A stretch of DNA of 64,000 nt from Jatrophihabitans cynanchi (GCF_027247405.1 NZ_CP097463.1:4092001-4156000), one strand, 5' to 3'; shown: positions 42,925 to 54,429, counted from the stretch's first letter. Notes: a model not told the origin generated them from the letters alone. Numbers and translations: made by a program.

Positions 42925-44268
42925 TCAGGTTCGGATCGGCGGGTGTACCGCTCGGGCCAGGTCGGGATCGATGTCGAAGGTGATCTCGACGTGGTGGGCG
43001 GTGTTGCGTCGGGGTCTCTGGTCGGGGTCGATCCAGGGTGGTGGGATCCAGTTGGGGATCTTGTTGATCATCTGGCAGGTCCAGCCGGCCTGCTCGTGGT
43101 TGTCGTGGTGGAAGTCGCAGACGAGGGTGGTTTCGTCGAGGTCGGTGCGGCCGCCGTCGTTCCAGGGTGTGACGTGGTGGACCTCGGTCCAGGCGGGTGG
43201 GATGGTGCAGCCGGGGAAGGAGCAGCCTCGGTCGCGGGCGGCTAGGGGGCGGCGTTGTGCCGGGGTGGCGTATCGGCGGGTGCGGCCGTAGGCGAGAACC
43301 CCGCCCGCGTCGTCCAGCACTACCGGGATGATCTCGGCCTCGGCGGCGAGGTGCAGCAGTTCGGCGATGCTGATGGTGTCGCCGTGTGCGGTGTCGGCCA
43401 GGCCGGTGCGGTTGCGCAGGTCTTCGGCGCGGACGGTGACCTGGACGGTGACCGGGGTGCCACCGCAGTCGGGCAGGGTGCCGGTGCGCAGTAGTCGCAG
43501 TCCGGCGTCGTGCAGGGCGTCGTGTCGGCGTTGTGCCGCGCTGCGGTCGTCTCGGCCGTGTTCCGTGCTGGGTCGTGGTGCCGCGAGCGAGTCGAAGATC
43601 GCCTGCCAGATCGCGGTGGTCGCAGCGGTCAGGTGTCCTCGCAGTTCGCCAGTGCCGTCCGGGTTGGGGCTGATCGTGACGCCGCGGCGGCGCTGGTTCT
43701 CGCGGTCGCGGGATTCGGGTCCGTCCGGGTCGAGCCGGGCTTTGAGCCGGGTGACGGCGCGGGCCAGTTGCAGCGGGTCCAGCTGGGCGGCGTGCTCGAC
43801 GAGGCACTGTTCCAGCTCGGCGCCGAAGGCGCGGTCGTGTTCGGCGGCGAGCCAGTGCATCAGCTCGCCGATCACCTTCGCGTGTGCGGGGGAGATGGTT
43901 CCGGCGCGTTGTGCCGCGGCCACAGCCGGGCACACCGGCGGCAGAATGTCCCCGGACAGCGCGTGCCGCTCGGTCAGCTCACGCGCCGCCGTCACGCGGG
44001 CCTTCGCCTCGCGCGGGTGCAGCTGCAGCAGATCGTGCAACAGGGTCGCGGTGTTCGCGCAGGCCAGCTCACCGGCCAGGTTCCGTTCGTCCAGTTCGGC
44101 GACCACCCGGTGATCGACCGCCGGGATCCGGCGGGCCTGCCGCTCCAACTCCCGGGTCAGCTCCAACAACCCATCACGAGACAGCGCCGTCAAGTCCGAG
44201 GCCAGCAGCGCATCGACCCCGGCACGGATCGACGCAACCGCGCCCACCGGATCCGCTGCCTCGAACAT
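42925..44268 (-). CDS. 13E12-type HNH endonuclease (DUF222-HNH)
   Basis: About 447 aa. N-terminal DUF222 domain (from the first residues, MFEAADPVGAVASIRAGVD) and a C-terminal HNH nuclease motif: RDRGCSFPGC, TEVHHVTPWNDGG, and CDFHHDNHEQAGW. This large actinobacterial family (13E12 repeats of M. tuberculosis) is multicopy, of uncertain role, and possibly mobile; several M. tuberculosis copies are LexA-regulated. The ATG at 44268 is chosen because the family begins here; the open frame upstream belongs to the decayed kinase. A LexA-like sequence overlaps the start. Confidence 0.85.
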   Translation of the reverse strand: MFEAADPVGAVASIRAGVDALLASDLTALSRDGLLELTRELERQARRIPAVDHRVVAELDERNLAGELACANTATLLHDLLQLHPREAKARVTAARELTERHALSGDILPPVCPAVAAAQRAGTISPAHAKVIGELMHWLAAEHDRAFGAELEQCLVEHAAQLDPLQLARAVTRLKARLDPDGPESRDRENQRRRGVTISPNPDGTGELRGHLTAATTAIWQAIFDSLAAPRPSTEHGRDDRSAAQRRHDALHDAGLRLLRTGTLPDCGGTPVTVQVTVRAEDLRNRTGLADTAHGDTISIAELLHLAAEAEIIPVVLDDAGGVLAYGRTRRYATPAQRRPLAARDRGCSFPGCTIPPAWTEVHHVTPWNDGGRTDLDETTLVCDFHHDNHEQAGWTCQMINKIPNWIPPPWIDPDQRPRRNTAHHVEITFDIDPDLARAVHPPIRT

Positions 44269-44276
44269 GTATTGGA
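44261..44276 (-). promoter_or_regulatory. LexA-like box overlapping the HNH start codon
   Basis: On the plus strand the sequence reads TCGAAC-ATGT-ATTGGA, matching 10 of the 12 specified positions of TCGAAC-N4-GTTCGA, with one half perfect. It overlaps the ATG of the 13E12-type gene, which fits LexA control reported for some mycobacterial 13E12 genes. Degenerate, so only a candidate. Confidence 0.4.
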
Positions 44277-44298
44277 ATGTAGCCCGAAGGTACGACAA

Positions 44299-44836
44299 AA
44301 ACGGCGGAGTGCACCGTGGGTCGGCCGCAATCGGTGGGCCCTCACCCGCGAAGTGCGCGTACTCACGCAGGCGTGCGATCGTCGCCGCGACCGGCAGCGC
44401 CGCTGTCTCGATCGGAAGGTCGACGAACTGCGCGTCTGCTAGTAGGGCGTCCTCCGCCACAGCTTCGTCAGCGTCAGCCTGACTCCACCCGCGTTCAAGA
44501 ATCCGCAGCCTCAGGACGGTGGGGCCTGGGGACAGCAGACATGGAGGCAGGTCGGTATTCGGCGGCAACTGCCGCCTGGGCCCACCCGCGGGTCCATGAC
44601 GCCAGAGACGACGAGGAGTCGCGCCTCCGCGGCGACGTATCCGGGCAGCACCGCCCCAGAGCCTCGCCCTTGAATGCGTGATGCCATCCGACGTCGTCGT
44701 CTGCCTCGGGGTAGAGCATTCCGAGTTGGTCGATGTCAACGTATGCCACGCGTGTGTCAGCGGCAGCGAACTCGGCGAACAGTTCCCACGCTGCGACGGA
44801 CTTGCCCGCACCGGCGGCGCCGCAGATCCACATCAC
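44299..44836 (-). pseudogene. Frameshifted P-loop kinase-like gene
   Basis: Begins GTG ATG with MWICGAAGAGKSVAAWELF, a Walker A loop, followed by RVAYVDIDQLGMLYPE, directly after the otsB stop. The frame is lost at a GGGG run (plus 44654-44657); one base added gives ALGAVLPGYVAAEARLLVVSGVMDP. A second one-base loss near 44570 moves the coding signal to another frame (CLLSPGPTVLRLRILERGW, then DADEAVAEDALLADAQF and VAATIARLREYA). The last frame then runs without a stop into the HNH gene. It resembles small nucleotide kinases. Two independent lesions make decay more likely than error, but raw reads would be needed. Confidence 0.7.
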
Positions 44837-44839
44837 GTG

Positions 44840-45616
44840 CTACCCCACCAGCGCGGTCAGCAGCTCCAGAACCCCGCCCGGCCCGTCGACGAGGACGTCC
44901 GCGGAGTCCGCAAGCTCGGGAACCTCCGACGACCGCACGCCGACCCCGTACGCGGCCGCTCCGGATGAACGCATCGACCGCACCGCAGCGAACGCCGGCA
45001 GGTCACCGACGTCGTCACCGGCGAACAGCACCGACGACGGCCGGACGAGGTCGACCAGCCGGCGCAGCGCCCCCGCTTTGTCGAATCCGGGCAGCCGCAA
45101 CTCGATGACGCCCCGTCCGTCGTGCACCTCGAACCCGAGCTCGGCGGCCAACGCGAGGACCGGGGCCCGCAGCGGTGCAAGCGCGGCGTCCGGGTCGCGC
45201 GCCAACCGGCCGTGGACGACGAGCGAGAGCCGCTTGTCCTCGATCCACACGTTCTTGTCGCCCGTGGCAACGATGCCCGGCAGTCGCTGTCGCAACTGCT
45301 CGATCGCTTCCGGGGTCGGGGGAGAGGTGAGTTCGCCGTCGCGCCAGCTCTCCGCGCCGTACAGGCCCTCCACGATCAGGCCGGGCACCACGGCCAGGCC
45401 GCTCAGCTCGAGCACCGTGTGCGCGTCCCGGCCGGTGATGATCGCGACCTGCGCCCCGCGGCCGGCGAGTGCGCTGAGCGCGCCCACCGTCCCGTCGACA
45501 GGTCGTGAGTCGGCCGGGTCGGGAACGATGGGCGCGAGCGTGCCGTCGAAGTCGAGTGCGACCAGCGCGTGCGACAGGTCGGCGCGGACAGCGGCGGTCA
45601 ACTCGGAGAGATCCAC
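44840..45616 (-). CDS. otsB: Trehalose-6-phosphate phosphatase
   Basis: 258 aa. HAD-superfamily phosphatase: motif I ALDFDGTLAPIV, motif II in AIITGRDA, the conserved Lys in GFDKAGALRRLV and motif III/IV FAGDDVGDLPAF. Dephosphorylates trehalose-6-phosphate to trehalose, completing the OtsA-OtsB route. The GTG at 45616 is the only start giving the normal domain onset. Its stop is 3 nt before the decayed kinase start, so the two were probably one transcript. Confidence 0.94.
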   Translation of the reverse strand: MDLSELTAAVRADLSHALVALDFDGTLAPIVPDPADSRPVDGTVGALSALAGRGAQVAIITGRDAHTVLELSGLAVVPGLIVEGLYGAESWRDGELTSPPTPEAIEQLRQRLPGIVATGDKNVWIEDKRLSLVVHGRLARDPDAALAPLRAPVLALAAELGFEVHDGRGVIELRLPGFDKAGALRRLVDLVRPSSVLFAGDDVGDLPAFAAVRSMRSSGAAAYGVGVRSSEVPELADSADVLVDGPGGVLELLTALVG

Positions 45617-45650
45617 CTGCCCATCCTGCCAACATGCCCGGGCCGGCTCG

Positions 45651-45704
45651 GCGGTGACTGAGCGCGAGCCGGTGACTGAGCGCGAGGCGGTGACTGAGTG
45701 CGAG
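45651..45704 (+). repeat. Three 18-bp tandem repeats upstream of otsB
   Basis: Units GCGGTGACTGAGCGCGAG at 45651, 45669 and 45687 with 1-2 substitutions, followed by a partial fourth. They lie in the 305-bp region 45617-45921, which otherwise holds only an acetyltransferase remnant and the otsB leader on the other strand. The repeats could affect otsB expression; no open frame through them looks real. Confidence 0.85.
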
Positions 45705-45753
45705 GCGGTGCAAATGCACTGGTCCAGCGCGCGGGCGCGGCCGGCCGCGAATC

Positions 45754-45867
45754 GTTTTGAATGCGGCCGAGGAGGGCAAGCTGGTGCACGAGCGGTGTGG
45801 GTTCGTGCCGGTGGGCGAGGGCATCACCTGGTGGTTGCACCGCGGGCCGCGACCAGGCGGCGCCTGA
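45754..45867 (+). pseudogene. GNAT acetyltransferase C-terminal remnant
   Basis: A 37-codon frame ending in TGA reads VLNAAEEGKLVHERCGF and then VPVGEGITWWLHR, matching the last strand-helix unit of GNAT acetyltransferases (usual form LYERCGFVPVGE). No start codon, motif A or acetyl-CoA loop precedes it. It is best read as the tail of a deleted gene. Confidence 0.6.
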
Positions 45868-45921
45868 TCGAAATCAGCTAACGTCGGTGCCCTGCGCGCC
45901 GACTGTGTGGAGGTGCGGACG

Positions 45922-46524
45922 GTGGCGAAATGGCTCGGCGCGGTCGCTGTGCTGGCCGCAGCGCTTGCGGCAGGGTGCGCCACCGGTCACGTCGCACGCC
46001 ATGTGACGAACGCCGGCGGCAACGCGGCAGCGAACAGCCCGGTGGCCGACAGCACGCTGCACACCGTCCCGGGCGCGCCGGCCAGCGCCGAGCGACCGGC
46101 TCCCACCAAGGCACCGGAGCCGAATCACTGTGCCCGAAACAAGGCGCGCCAACTCGTCCTGGTCAGCATCCGCGCCCAGCACGCCTGGCTCTGCGCGCGC
46201 AGCAGGACGGTCTACAGCACCGCCGTCACCACCGGCATGAGCGGCCCCGACACGCGCACCCCCACCGGCAAGTACACGATCCAGAGCCGCAACAAGAACT
46301 CGGTGCTCACGCTCAGCAACGGCGACCGGTACAACGTCAAGTACTGGATCCCGTTCGACGCCCCGCTGTTCGGGTTCCACGACTCGAGCTGGCAGCACTT
46401 CCCGTACGGCAGCGCGCAGTACAAGACGGACGGCTCGCACGGCTGCGTGCACATGCCGCTGGCCGCGATGAAGTTCCTGTACGGCTGGGCGCGGGTCGGC
46501 GCGAACGTCGACATCCGCGCCTGA
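45922..46524 (+). CDS. L,D-transpeptidase (YkuD) lipoprotein
   Basis: About 200 aa. Signal peptide with lipobox LAAGC (Cys near residue 19), a Thr/Ala/Pro linker, then a YkuD domain with the active-site motif SHGCVHMP. It forms 3-3 crosslinks or attaches proteins to peptidoglycan at the outer membrane face. The GTG at 45922 is preferred over the GTG at 45907 because GGAGGTG (45909-45915) then serves as ribosome binding site. It lacks the Ig-like domains of mycobacterial Ldt enzymes, so it is a minimal form. Confidence 0.9.
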   Translation: MAKWLGAVAVLAAALAAGCATGHVARHVTNAGGNAAANSPVADSTLHTVPGAPASAERPAPTKAPEPNHCARNKARQLVLVSIRAQHAWLCARSRTVYSTAVTTGMSGPDTRTPTGKYTIQSRNKNSVLTLSNGDRYNVKYWIPFDAPLFGFHDSSWQHFPYGSAQYKTDGSHGCVHMPLAAMKFLYGWARVGANVDIRA

Positions 46525-46560
46525 ACCTGAACCTCAGGTCGAGAGTCTGCCGCCGACACA

Positions 46561-46580
46561 CCCGCGGTCCCAACCGCGGG
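46561..46580 (+). terminator. GC-rich hairpin after the L,D-transpeptidase gene
   Basis: Perfect 8-bp stem CCCGCGGT / ACCGCGGG with a 4-nt loop, 36 nt past the L,D-transpeptidase stop and upstream of dnaE. No U-tract, as in many actinobacterial terminators. GACAAT at 46598-46603 beyond it may be a -10 for dnaE. Confidence 0.6.
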
Positions 46581-46644
46581 CTGTCGTCCCCGTCTGTGAC
46601 AATCGATCGGTCACGGCGAGAGACGGACGGGAGCCAGGGCGACA

Positions 46645-50172
<3,528 letters not shown>

Positions 50173-50186
50173 CGGGTGCCGCCACC

Positions 50187-51578
50187 TCACCGGCGGCGCA
50201 GCAGCACGGCGACGGCGATCGCGGCCGCGAGCACGGTGCCCGCGCCGGCCAGGAGCGCGTCGTGCATGCCGGCACTGAAGTCCAGGCCCCCGCGGTAGTT
50301 CGACTGCAGCACGCTACCCAGCACCGCGATGCCGAGCGCGCCGCCGAGTTCGCGGGACAGGTCGTTCATCGCCGACCCGACACCCTGCTTGTCGACCGGC
50401 AGCGCGTCGGTGACGGCGGCCGTGGCGGGCGTCATGGCCAGCCCCATCCCGGAACCGAGCGGCAACAGCCCGGCGAGCAGCAGCCAGTAGCCGCTGGTCG
50501 CGTCCAGCTGCGCGAGCACCACCAGGCCGGTGGCGCCGAGCACGAGCCCGGCCGGGACGACGCGGCTCGCGCCGACGGTCTCGGCCAGCCGCGGTGCCAG
50601 GATGCGGGCGAACGGCATCATCGCCAGCGCCATCGGGATCAGGCTCAGCGCGGCCACCAGCGGGCTGTCGTGGTGCACCCACTGCAGGTACTGCAGCACC
50701 AGGAAGATGAAGCCGAAGAAGGCGAAGAACTGCATGGTCAGCGACAGGGTGCCCGCGGCGAACGCGCGGTGGCCGAACAGTGCCGGGTCCAACAGCGGGT
50801 CGGCACGCCGCGACTCCCAGCGCACGAATCCGGCGAGCACCAGTACGCCGGCGATCAGGCCGAGCACTGTGCGCGCGCTCGTCCAGCCGGCGGTCGGCGC
50901 CTCGATGATCGAGTAGACCAGCAGCCCGAGGCCGGCCACGCTGATCAACGCGCCGCCGACGTCCAGTCGCGGGGCGTCCGGGTCGGCCGACTCCGGGATC
51001 ACTCGCAGCGTGGCCACGAAGGCGACGGCGGCGAGCGCCACGTTCAGCCCGAACACCGCACGCCAGGACCAGACCTCGAGCAGCAGGCCGGAGGCGAACA
51101 GGCCGAGGATCGCGCTGGCGCCGGCCACGCCCGCCCAGGTGCCTACCGCCCTCGCCTTCTGGGTATCCGGGAACGTGCCGGTGATCGTCGAGAGCGTGGC
51201 CGGCATGACCAGTGCCGCGCCGACGCCGAGCACAGCGCGCATCGCGATCAGCCAGGCCGGGTCGCTCACCGCCATGGCGGCGGCCGATCCGGCGCCGAAG
51301 ACGGCCAGCCCGGCAAGCAGTGCGCGGCGGCGGCCGTAGCGGTCGCCGATCGCACCACCGAGCAGTAGCAGCGCGGCGAACACCAGGGCGTACGCGTCGA
51401 TCACCCAGGCCAGCTGCGTCTGGGATGCGTGCAGGTCGCGGGCCACCGAGGGGATCGCCACGTTGAGCGAGGCGACCGCGGCGACGACCGTGGCCAACGC
51501 CACGCAGACGACGGCGAGCACGGGACGGTGCGCGGTGCCGGTGGCGGAGGCGGGGGCCGCCGGTCGGGTGGTGATCAC
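50187..51578 (-). CDS. DHA2-type major facilitator exporter
   Basis: 463 aa with about 14 membrane segments. MFS signature GDRYGRRRALLAG between segments 2 and 3 and the DHA2-type antiporter motif region GPxxG-like (WAGVAGASAILGLFASGLLL). Probably proton-driven drug or metabolite export; substrate unknown. GGAGGAG precedes the GTG at 51578. It is divergent from a TetR regulator across a shared palindromic operator, so it is probably derepressed by a ligand of that regulator. Confidence 0.88.
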   Translation of the reverse strand: MITTRPAAPASATGTAHRPVLAVVCVALATVVAAVASLNVAIPSVARDLHASQTQLAWVIDAYALVFAALLLLGGAIGDRYGRRRALLAGLAVFGAGSAAAMAVSDPAWLIAMRAVLGVGAALVMPATLSTITGTFPDTQKARAVGTWAGVAGASAILGLFASGLLLEVWSWRAVFGLNVALAAVAFVATLRVIPESADPDAPRLDVGGALISVAGLGLLVYSIIEAPTAGWTSARTVLGLIAGVLVLAGFVRWESRRADPLLDPALFGHRAFAAGTLSLTMQFFAFFGFIFLVLQYLQWVHHDSPLVAALSLIPMALAMMPFARILAPRLAETVGASRVVPAGLVLGATGLVVLAQLDATSGYWLLLAGLLPLGSGMGLAMTPATAAVTDALPVDKQGVGSAMNDLSRELGGALGIAVLGSVLQSNYRGGLDFSAGMHDALLAGAGTVLAAAIAVAVLLRRR

Positions 51579-51592
51579 CGACTCCTCCTACG

Positions 51593-51638
51593 AATTCATT
51601 GATGATGAATTGAAGGATGGAGCGGGGCTCGTTAGAAT
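51593..51638 (+). promoter_or_regulatory. TetR operator and tetR promoter (leaderless)
   Basis: A perfect palindrome AATTCAT-TGATG-ATGAATT (51593-51611) lies between the divergent exporter and tetR genes. TTGAAG (51610-51615), 17 nt, TAGAAT (51633-51638) form a good promoter whose -35 overlaps the right operator arm. The predicted start falls at about 51646, the tetR start codon itself, so the message would be leaderless. The AT-rich operator stands out from the surroundings. Confidence 0.75.
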
Positions 51639-51648
51639 TTCAACTGTG

Positions 51649-52323
51649 ATGAATTCTGCGCCGGGGCGCGGCCGCCGGGCGGGAAGCCCGGACACCAGGG
51701 CGGCGGTGCTCGAGGCGGCCCGCCGCCGGTTCCTCGCCGACGGCTACCAGGGCGTCAGCATGCGCTCGATCGCCACCGAGGCCGGCGTGGACGCCGCCCT
51801 GATCAGCTACTTCTTCGGCTCGAAACGGGGGCTGTTCGCGGCGGTCATGGCGCTGGACGCCAACCCTGCCGACGTGCTGGCCAGAGCACTGCCCGGTGAG
51901 CTGAACTCCTTACCGGAACGGGTGTTGCACGCGTTGCTGAGCACCTGGGACGACCCGGAACGCTCGGCGTCGATGCGGGCGCTGATCACCGCGGCATCAG
52001 GTGACGCGGGCGTCGCGCGGGTGCTCCGCGAGGTGGTGCAGACGGAGATGGCCGGCCGGATCGCCGAGCGCATCGGTGGGCCGGATGCGAGCCGGCGGGC
52101 CGCGCTGTCCACGGTGGTGTTCGTGGGGCTGATCTTCGACCGGTACGTGCTGCGGCTGGAACCGATCGCGTCGATGCATCCTGATGAATTGGTCGCCCGG
52201 CTCGCCCCCGTCCTGCGCGCAGCCCTCCGCCCGCCGCTACCTCCCCAGCCCGCCCGGTCACCCCGGTCACCCCGCCCACCCCGCCCACCCGGTCCCTCCC
52301 GTCCGTCCCGTCCGTCCCGTTGA
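51649..52323 (+). CDS. TetR-family transcriptional repressor
   Basis: About 224 aa. N-terminal helix-turn-helix: TRAAVLEAARRRFLADGYQG, MRSIATEAGVDAALISYFFGSKRGLF. The C-terminal ligand domain resembles the TetR_C group with DPERSASMRALITAASGD. The last 30 residues are a Pro/Arg/Ser repeat (RPSRPSR) encoded by simple CCGTCCGTCCC repeats, probably a recent extension. ATG 51649 or the GTG one codon before it may be the start. It most likely represses itself and the divergent exporter. Confidence 0.9.
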   Translation: MNSAPGRGRRAGSPDTRAAVLEAARRRFLADGYQGVSMRSIATEAGVDAALISYFFGSKRGLFAAVMALDANPADVLARALPGELNSLPERVLHALLSTWDDPERSASMRALITAASGDAGVARVLREVVQTEMAGRIAERIGGPDASRRAALSTVVFVGLIFDRYVLRLEPIASMHPDELVARLAPVLRAALRPPLPPQPARSPRSPRPPRPPGPSRPSRPSR

Positions 52324-52389
52324 GTGGCGGCCTTCGCGTTGAGTGGCGGCCAATAGCCCGCCACTCAACGTCCAACCCGCCACTCAACG
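52318..52389. repeat. REP-like element of four 13-bp palindromic units
   Basis: The 13-mer CGTTGAGTGGCGG occurs at 52318 and 52337 and its reverse complement CCGCCACTCAACG at 52358 and 52377. The inner and outer pairs can form nested hairpins. The tetR stop lies in the first unit, and the ABC permease gene ends 25 bp beyond the last. It can serve as a bidirectional terminator and resembles an interspersed REP/BIME unit. Confidence 0.8.
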
Positions 52390-52413
52390 TCGCGAACCGC
52401 CCCCAACGGGGGA

Positions 52414-53277
52414 TCAGGCGGAGCGCTGGTAGGCGCGGAAAGCCCGGGTGGCCAGCCAGGCCATCGCGGCCGCCAGCAGCATCAGGAACCCGAGCCGGGG
52501 CAGCACGGCGCCCCACTGCGTCCCGCTGGAGAGCGCCTGCCGCGACGCGACGACCGCCCAGTCCACCGGGTTGTAGCGCGCCACGTGCCGTACCCAGCCG
52601 GGGGACAGCCGGGTGTCCATGATCGCCGAGGACAGGAACTGCAGCGGCAGCACGATGAACTGGCTGATGCCGATCAGCGCCTCCTGCTGGCGCACGAGCA
52701 GCGCGATCGCGTTGGACAGCGACGCGATGACGATCGCCATCAGCACCGCGGCGAGCAGGGTCATCGCGATTCCGGCGACGCCCCCGGCGAAGCGGGCGCC
52801 GGCCGCGTAGGCGATCGCGAACACGATCAGCGTCTGCAGTGCGGTGGTCAACGCCTGGTAGGCGAGCGAGCCGATCATCATCGCCCCGCGGCGCACCGGC
52901 GAGGAGAGCAGCCGGTCCATCACGCCGCGGTCCATGTCCTCGATGTAGCCGGTGCCGGCCCAGCCGCTGGAGAACAGCGCGGTCATCAAGATCACGCCCG
53001 GCGTGATGAACTCCAGGTAGCTCCCGTTGTCCGCGTGAAAGCCCGGGATGTGGATCACCGAACGGAACAGCTGGCCGAAAAGCAGCAGCCAGATGACCGG
53101 CTGGATCAGCGTGATCGCCGCGTACGCCGGCTGGCGCAGCAGCGAGCGCACCGATCGTGCGGTGAGCAGACCGGAGTGCCGCAGCAGTTCGCGCACTGGG
53201 TTTCGCGCCGGGTGGTCAGCGTGTGCCGGCCGCCCGGCGCCCACCCGCCCGGTCGCCCCCAGGGCCGGGGCGCTCAT
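52414..53277 (-). CDS. ABC-2 type exporter permease (DrrB-like)
   Basis: 287 aa, six membrane segments, ABC-2 family: PAYAAITLIQPVIWLLLFGQLF, ITPGVILMTALFSSGWAG and PLQFLSSAIMDTRLSPGW. It forms the membrane channel for the ATPase encoded upstream (ATGA overlap). DrrAB-type pairs export hydrophobic antibiotics or lipids; the substrate here is unknown. The ATG at 53277 is fixed by the overlap. Confidence 0.9.
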   Translation of the reverse strand: MSAPALGATGRVGAGRPAHADHPARNPVRELLRHSGLLTARSVRSLLRQPAYAAITLIQPVIWLLLFGQLFRSVIHIPGFHADNGSYLEFITPGVILMTALFSSGWAGTGYIEDMDRGVMDRLLSSPVRRGAMMIGSLAYQALTTALQTLIVFAIAYAAGARFAGGVAGIAMTLLAAVLMAIVIASLSNAIALLVRQQEALIGISQFIVLPLQFLSSAIMDTRLSPGWVRHVARYNPVDWAVVASRQALSSGTQWGAVLPRLGFLMLLAAAMAWLATRAFRAYQRSA

Positions 53278-54272
53278 GCTGCGGCCTCGAAGGTGCGGCC
53301 CGCGTAGCGCAGGTAGACGTCGTCGAGCGACGGCCGGGACACGGTCACCGAGTCGACCGCGAGCCCGGCCGCATCCAGGGCGGCGAGCACTGACGGGACG
53401 GCGCGGGCGCCACTGTCGGCGCGGCCGTGCAACGTGGCGCCCTCGGCGAGGACCTCGCGCAGCCCAGCGCGCAGCAGCGCCTCGGCTGCGGTCGCGGCGG
53501 TCACAGCCATGTCGGACGCGTCGGCCGCAGCCGCCAGTCCCACATGCACGGTGTCCCCGCGCAGCTCGCTCTTGAGCTCCTCGGGAGTTCCCTGCACCAC
53601 GATCCGTCCGGCGTCCACGATCGCCAGTCGGTGCGCGAGGTGATCGGCCTCGTCCAGGTAGTGGGTCGTGAGCAGCACCGTCATCTGCTCGTCGCCGGCG
53701 AGCCGGGCGATCTCGGCCCAAAGCTGGGCGCGCGCCTGCGGATCCAGCCCGGTCGTCGGCTCGTCGAGGAAGAGCACTCGTGGGCGGTGCACCAGCCCGA
53801 TCGCGACATCCAGCTTGCGGGCCATCCCACCGGAGTAGGTGCGCGCCGGCCGGCCGGCCGCGCCGGTCAGGTCGAACCGGTCGAGCAGTTCGGCCGCCCG
53901 CGCCGCGGCCGCGCTCCGGGTGAGCCCCTGGATGCGACCGGCCAGCACCAGGTTCTCGCGGCCGGTGGCCAGCGGGTCGCTGGAGGACTTCTGCGAGACC
54001 AGGCCGATCGAGCGGCGGACCCGGTCCGGCGCTGTCGCGACGTCGTGCCCGGCGACGACGGCGCGGCCCGAATCGGCCCGCGACAAGGTGGTGAGGACCT
54101 TGACGGCGGTGGACTTGCCTGCGCCGTTCGGTCCGAGCAGCGCGAACACGCTGCCGGGTGCGACCGAGACGGACAGTCCGTCCAGGGCGCGAATGGGCGG
54201 CGCCTCCTTTCCGGCCGGGTAGGTCTTGACGAGATCGGCGGCGTCGAGCGCCGGGTAGCTGGATTCGGACAT
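53274..54272 (-). CDS. ABC transporter ATP-binding protein (DrrA-like)
   Basis: 332 aa. Walker A LGPNGAGKST, Q-loop VSQKSSSD, signature TYSGGMARKLD, Walker B VLFLDEPTTGLD and the switch His in LTTHYLDEAD are complete. The C-terminal 90 residues match the DrrA-type extension (SLDDVYLRYAGRTFE). It energises the permease encoded next. GGAG lies upstream of the ATG at 54272. A PadR gene upstream on the same strand probably controls it. Confidence 0.92.
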   Translation of the reverse strand: MSESSYPALDAADLVKTYPAGKEAPPIRALDGLSVSVAPGSVFALLGPNGAGKSTAVKVLTTLSRADSGRAVVAGHDVATAPDRVRRSIGLVSQKSSSDPLATGRENLVLAGRIQGLTRSAAAARAAELLDRFDLTGAAGRPARTYSGGMARKLDVAIGLVHRPRVLFLDEPTTGLDPQARAQLWAEIARLAGDEQMTVLLTTHYLDEADHLAHRLAIVDAGRIVVQGTPEELKSELRGDTVHVGLAAAADASDMAVTAATAAEALLRAGLREVLAEGATLHGRADSGARAVPSVLAALDAAGLAVDSVTVSRPSLDDVYLRYAGRTFEAAA

Positions 54273-54374
54273 GCGATGACTCCGTACGAGTGGGTAGGGG
54301 AGTCGACGCCACGGGACGTATCGTTCGAGTGGGCCTCGGGTGGTGACCGTTCGCGGTATCGACTCGGGTGTTCG

Positions 54375-54427
54375 GTCCGCTAGCGGTCCGGATCGGTGTT
54401 GCCGCACCTGCCGGATCGCTAGCGGAC
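54375..54427 (-). terminator. Large hairpin between padR and the ABC exporter genes
   Basis: Arms 54375-54391 and 54411-54427 match at 16 of 17 positions (the mismatch allows a wobble pair) with a 19-nt loop; the arms contain the palindrome CGCTAGCG. It begins just past the padR stop and about 100 nt before the ATPase start. It may terminate padR, or serve as an attenuator or operator for the exporter. Confidence 0.6.
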
Positions 54428-54429
54428 GT

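Noticed and set aside
42925-44811. A single 628-aa HNH protein
   Set aside because: The first 180 residues do not belong to the DUF222-HNH family; they contain a kinase tail in frame by accident of frameshifts.
45651-45704. Possible CRISPR-like array
   Set aside because: Units are contiguous 18-mers without spacers and there are no cas genes.
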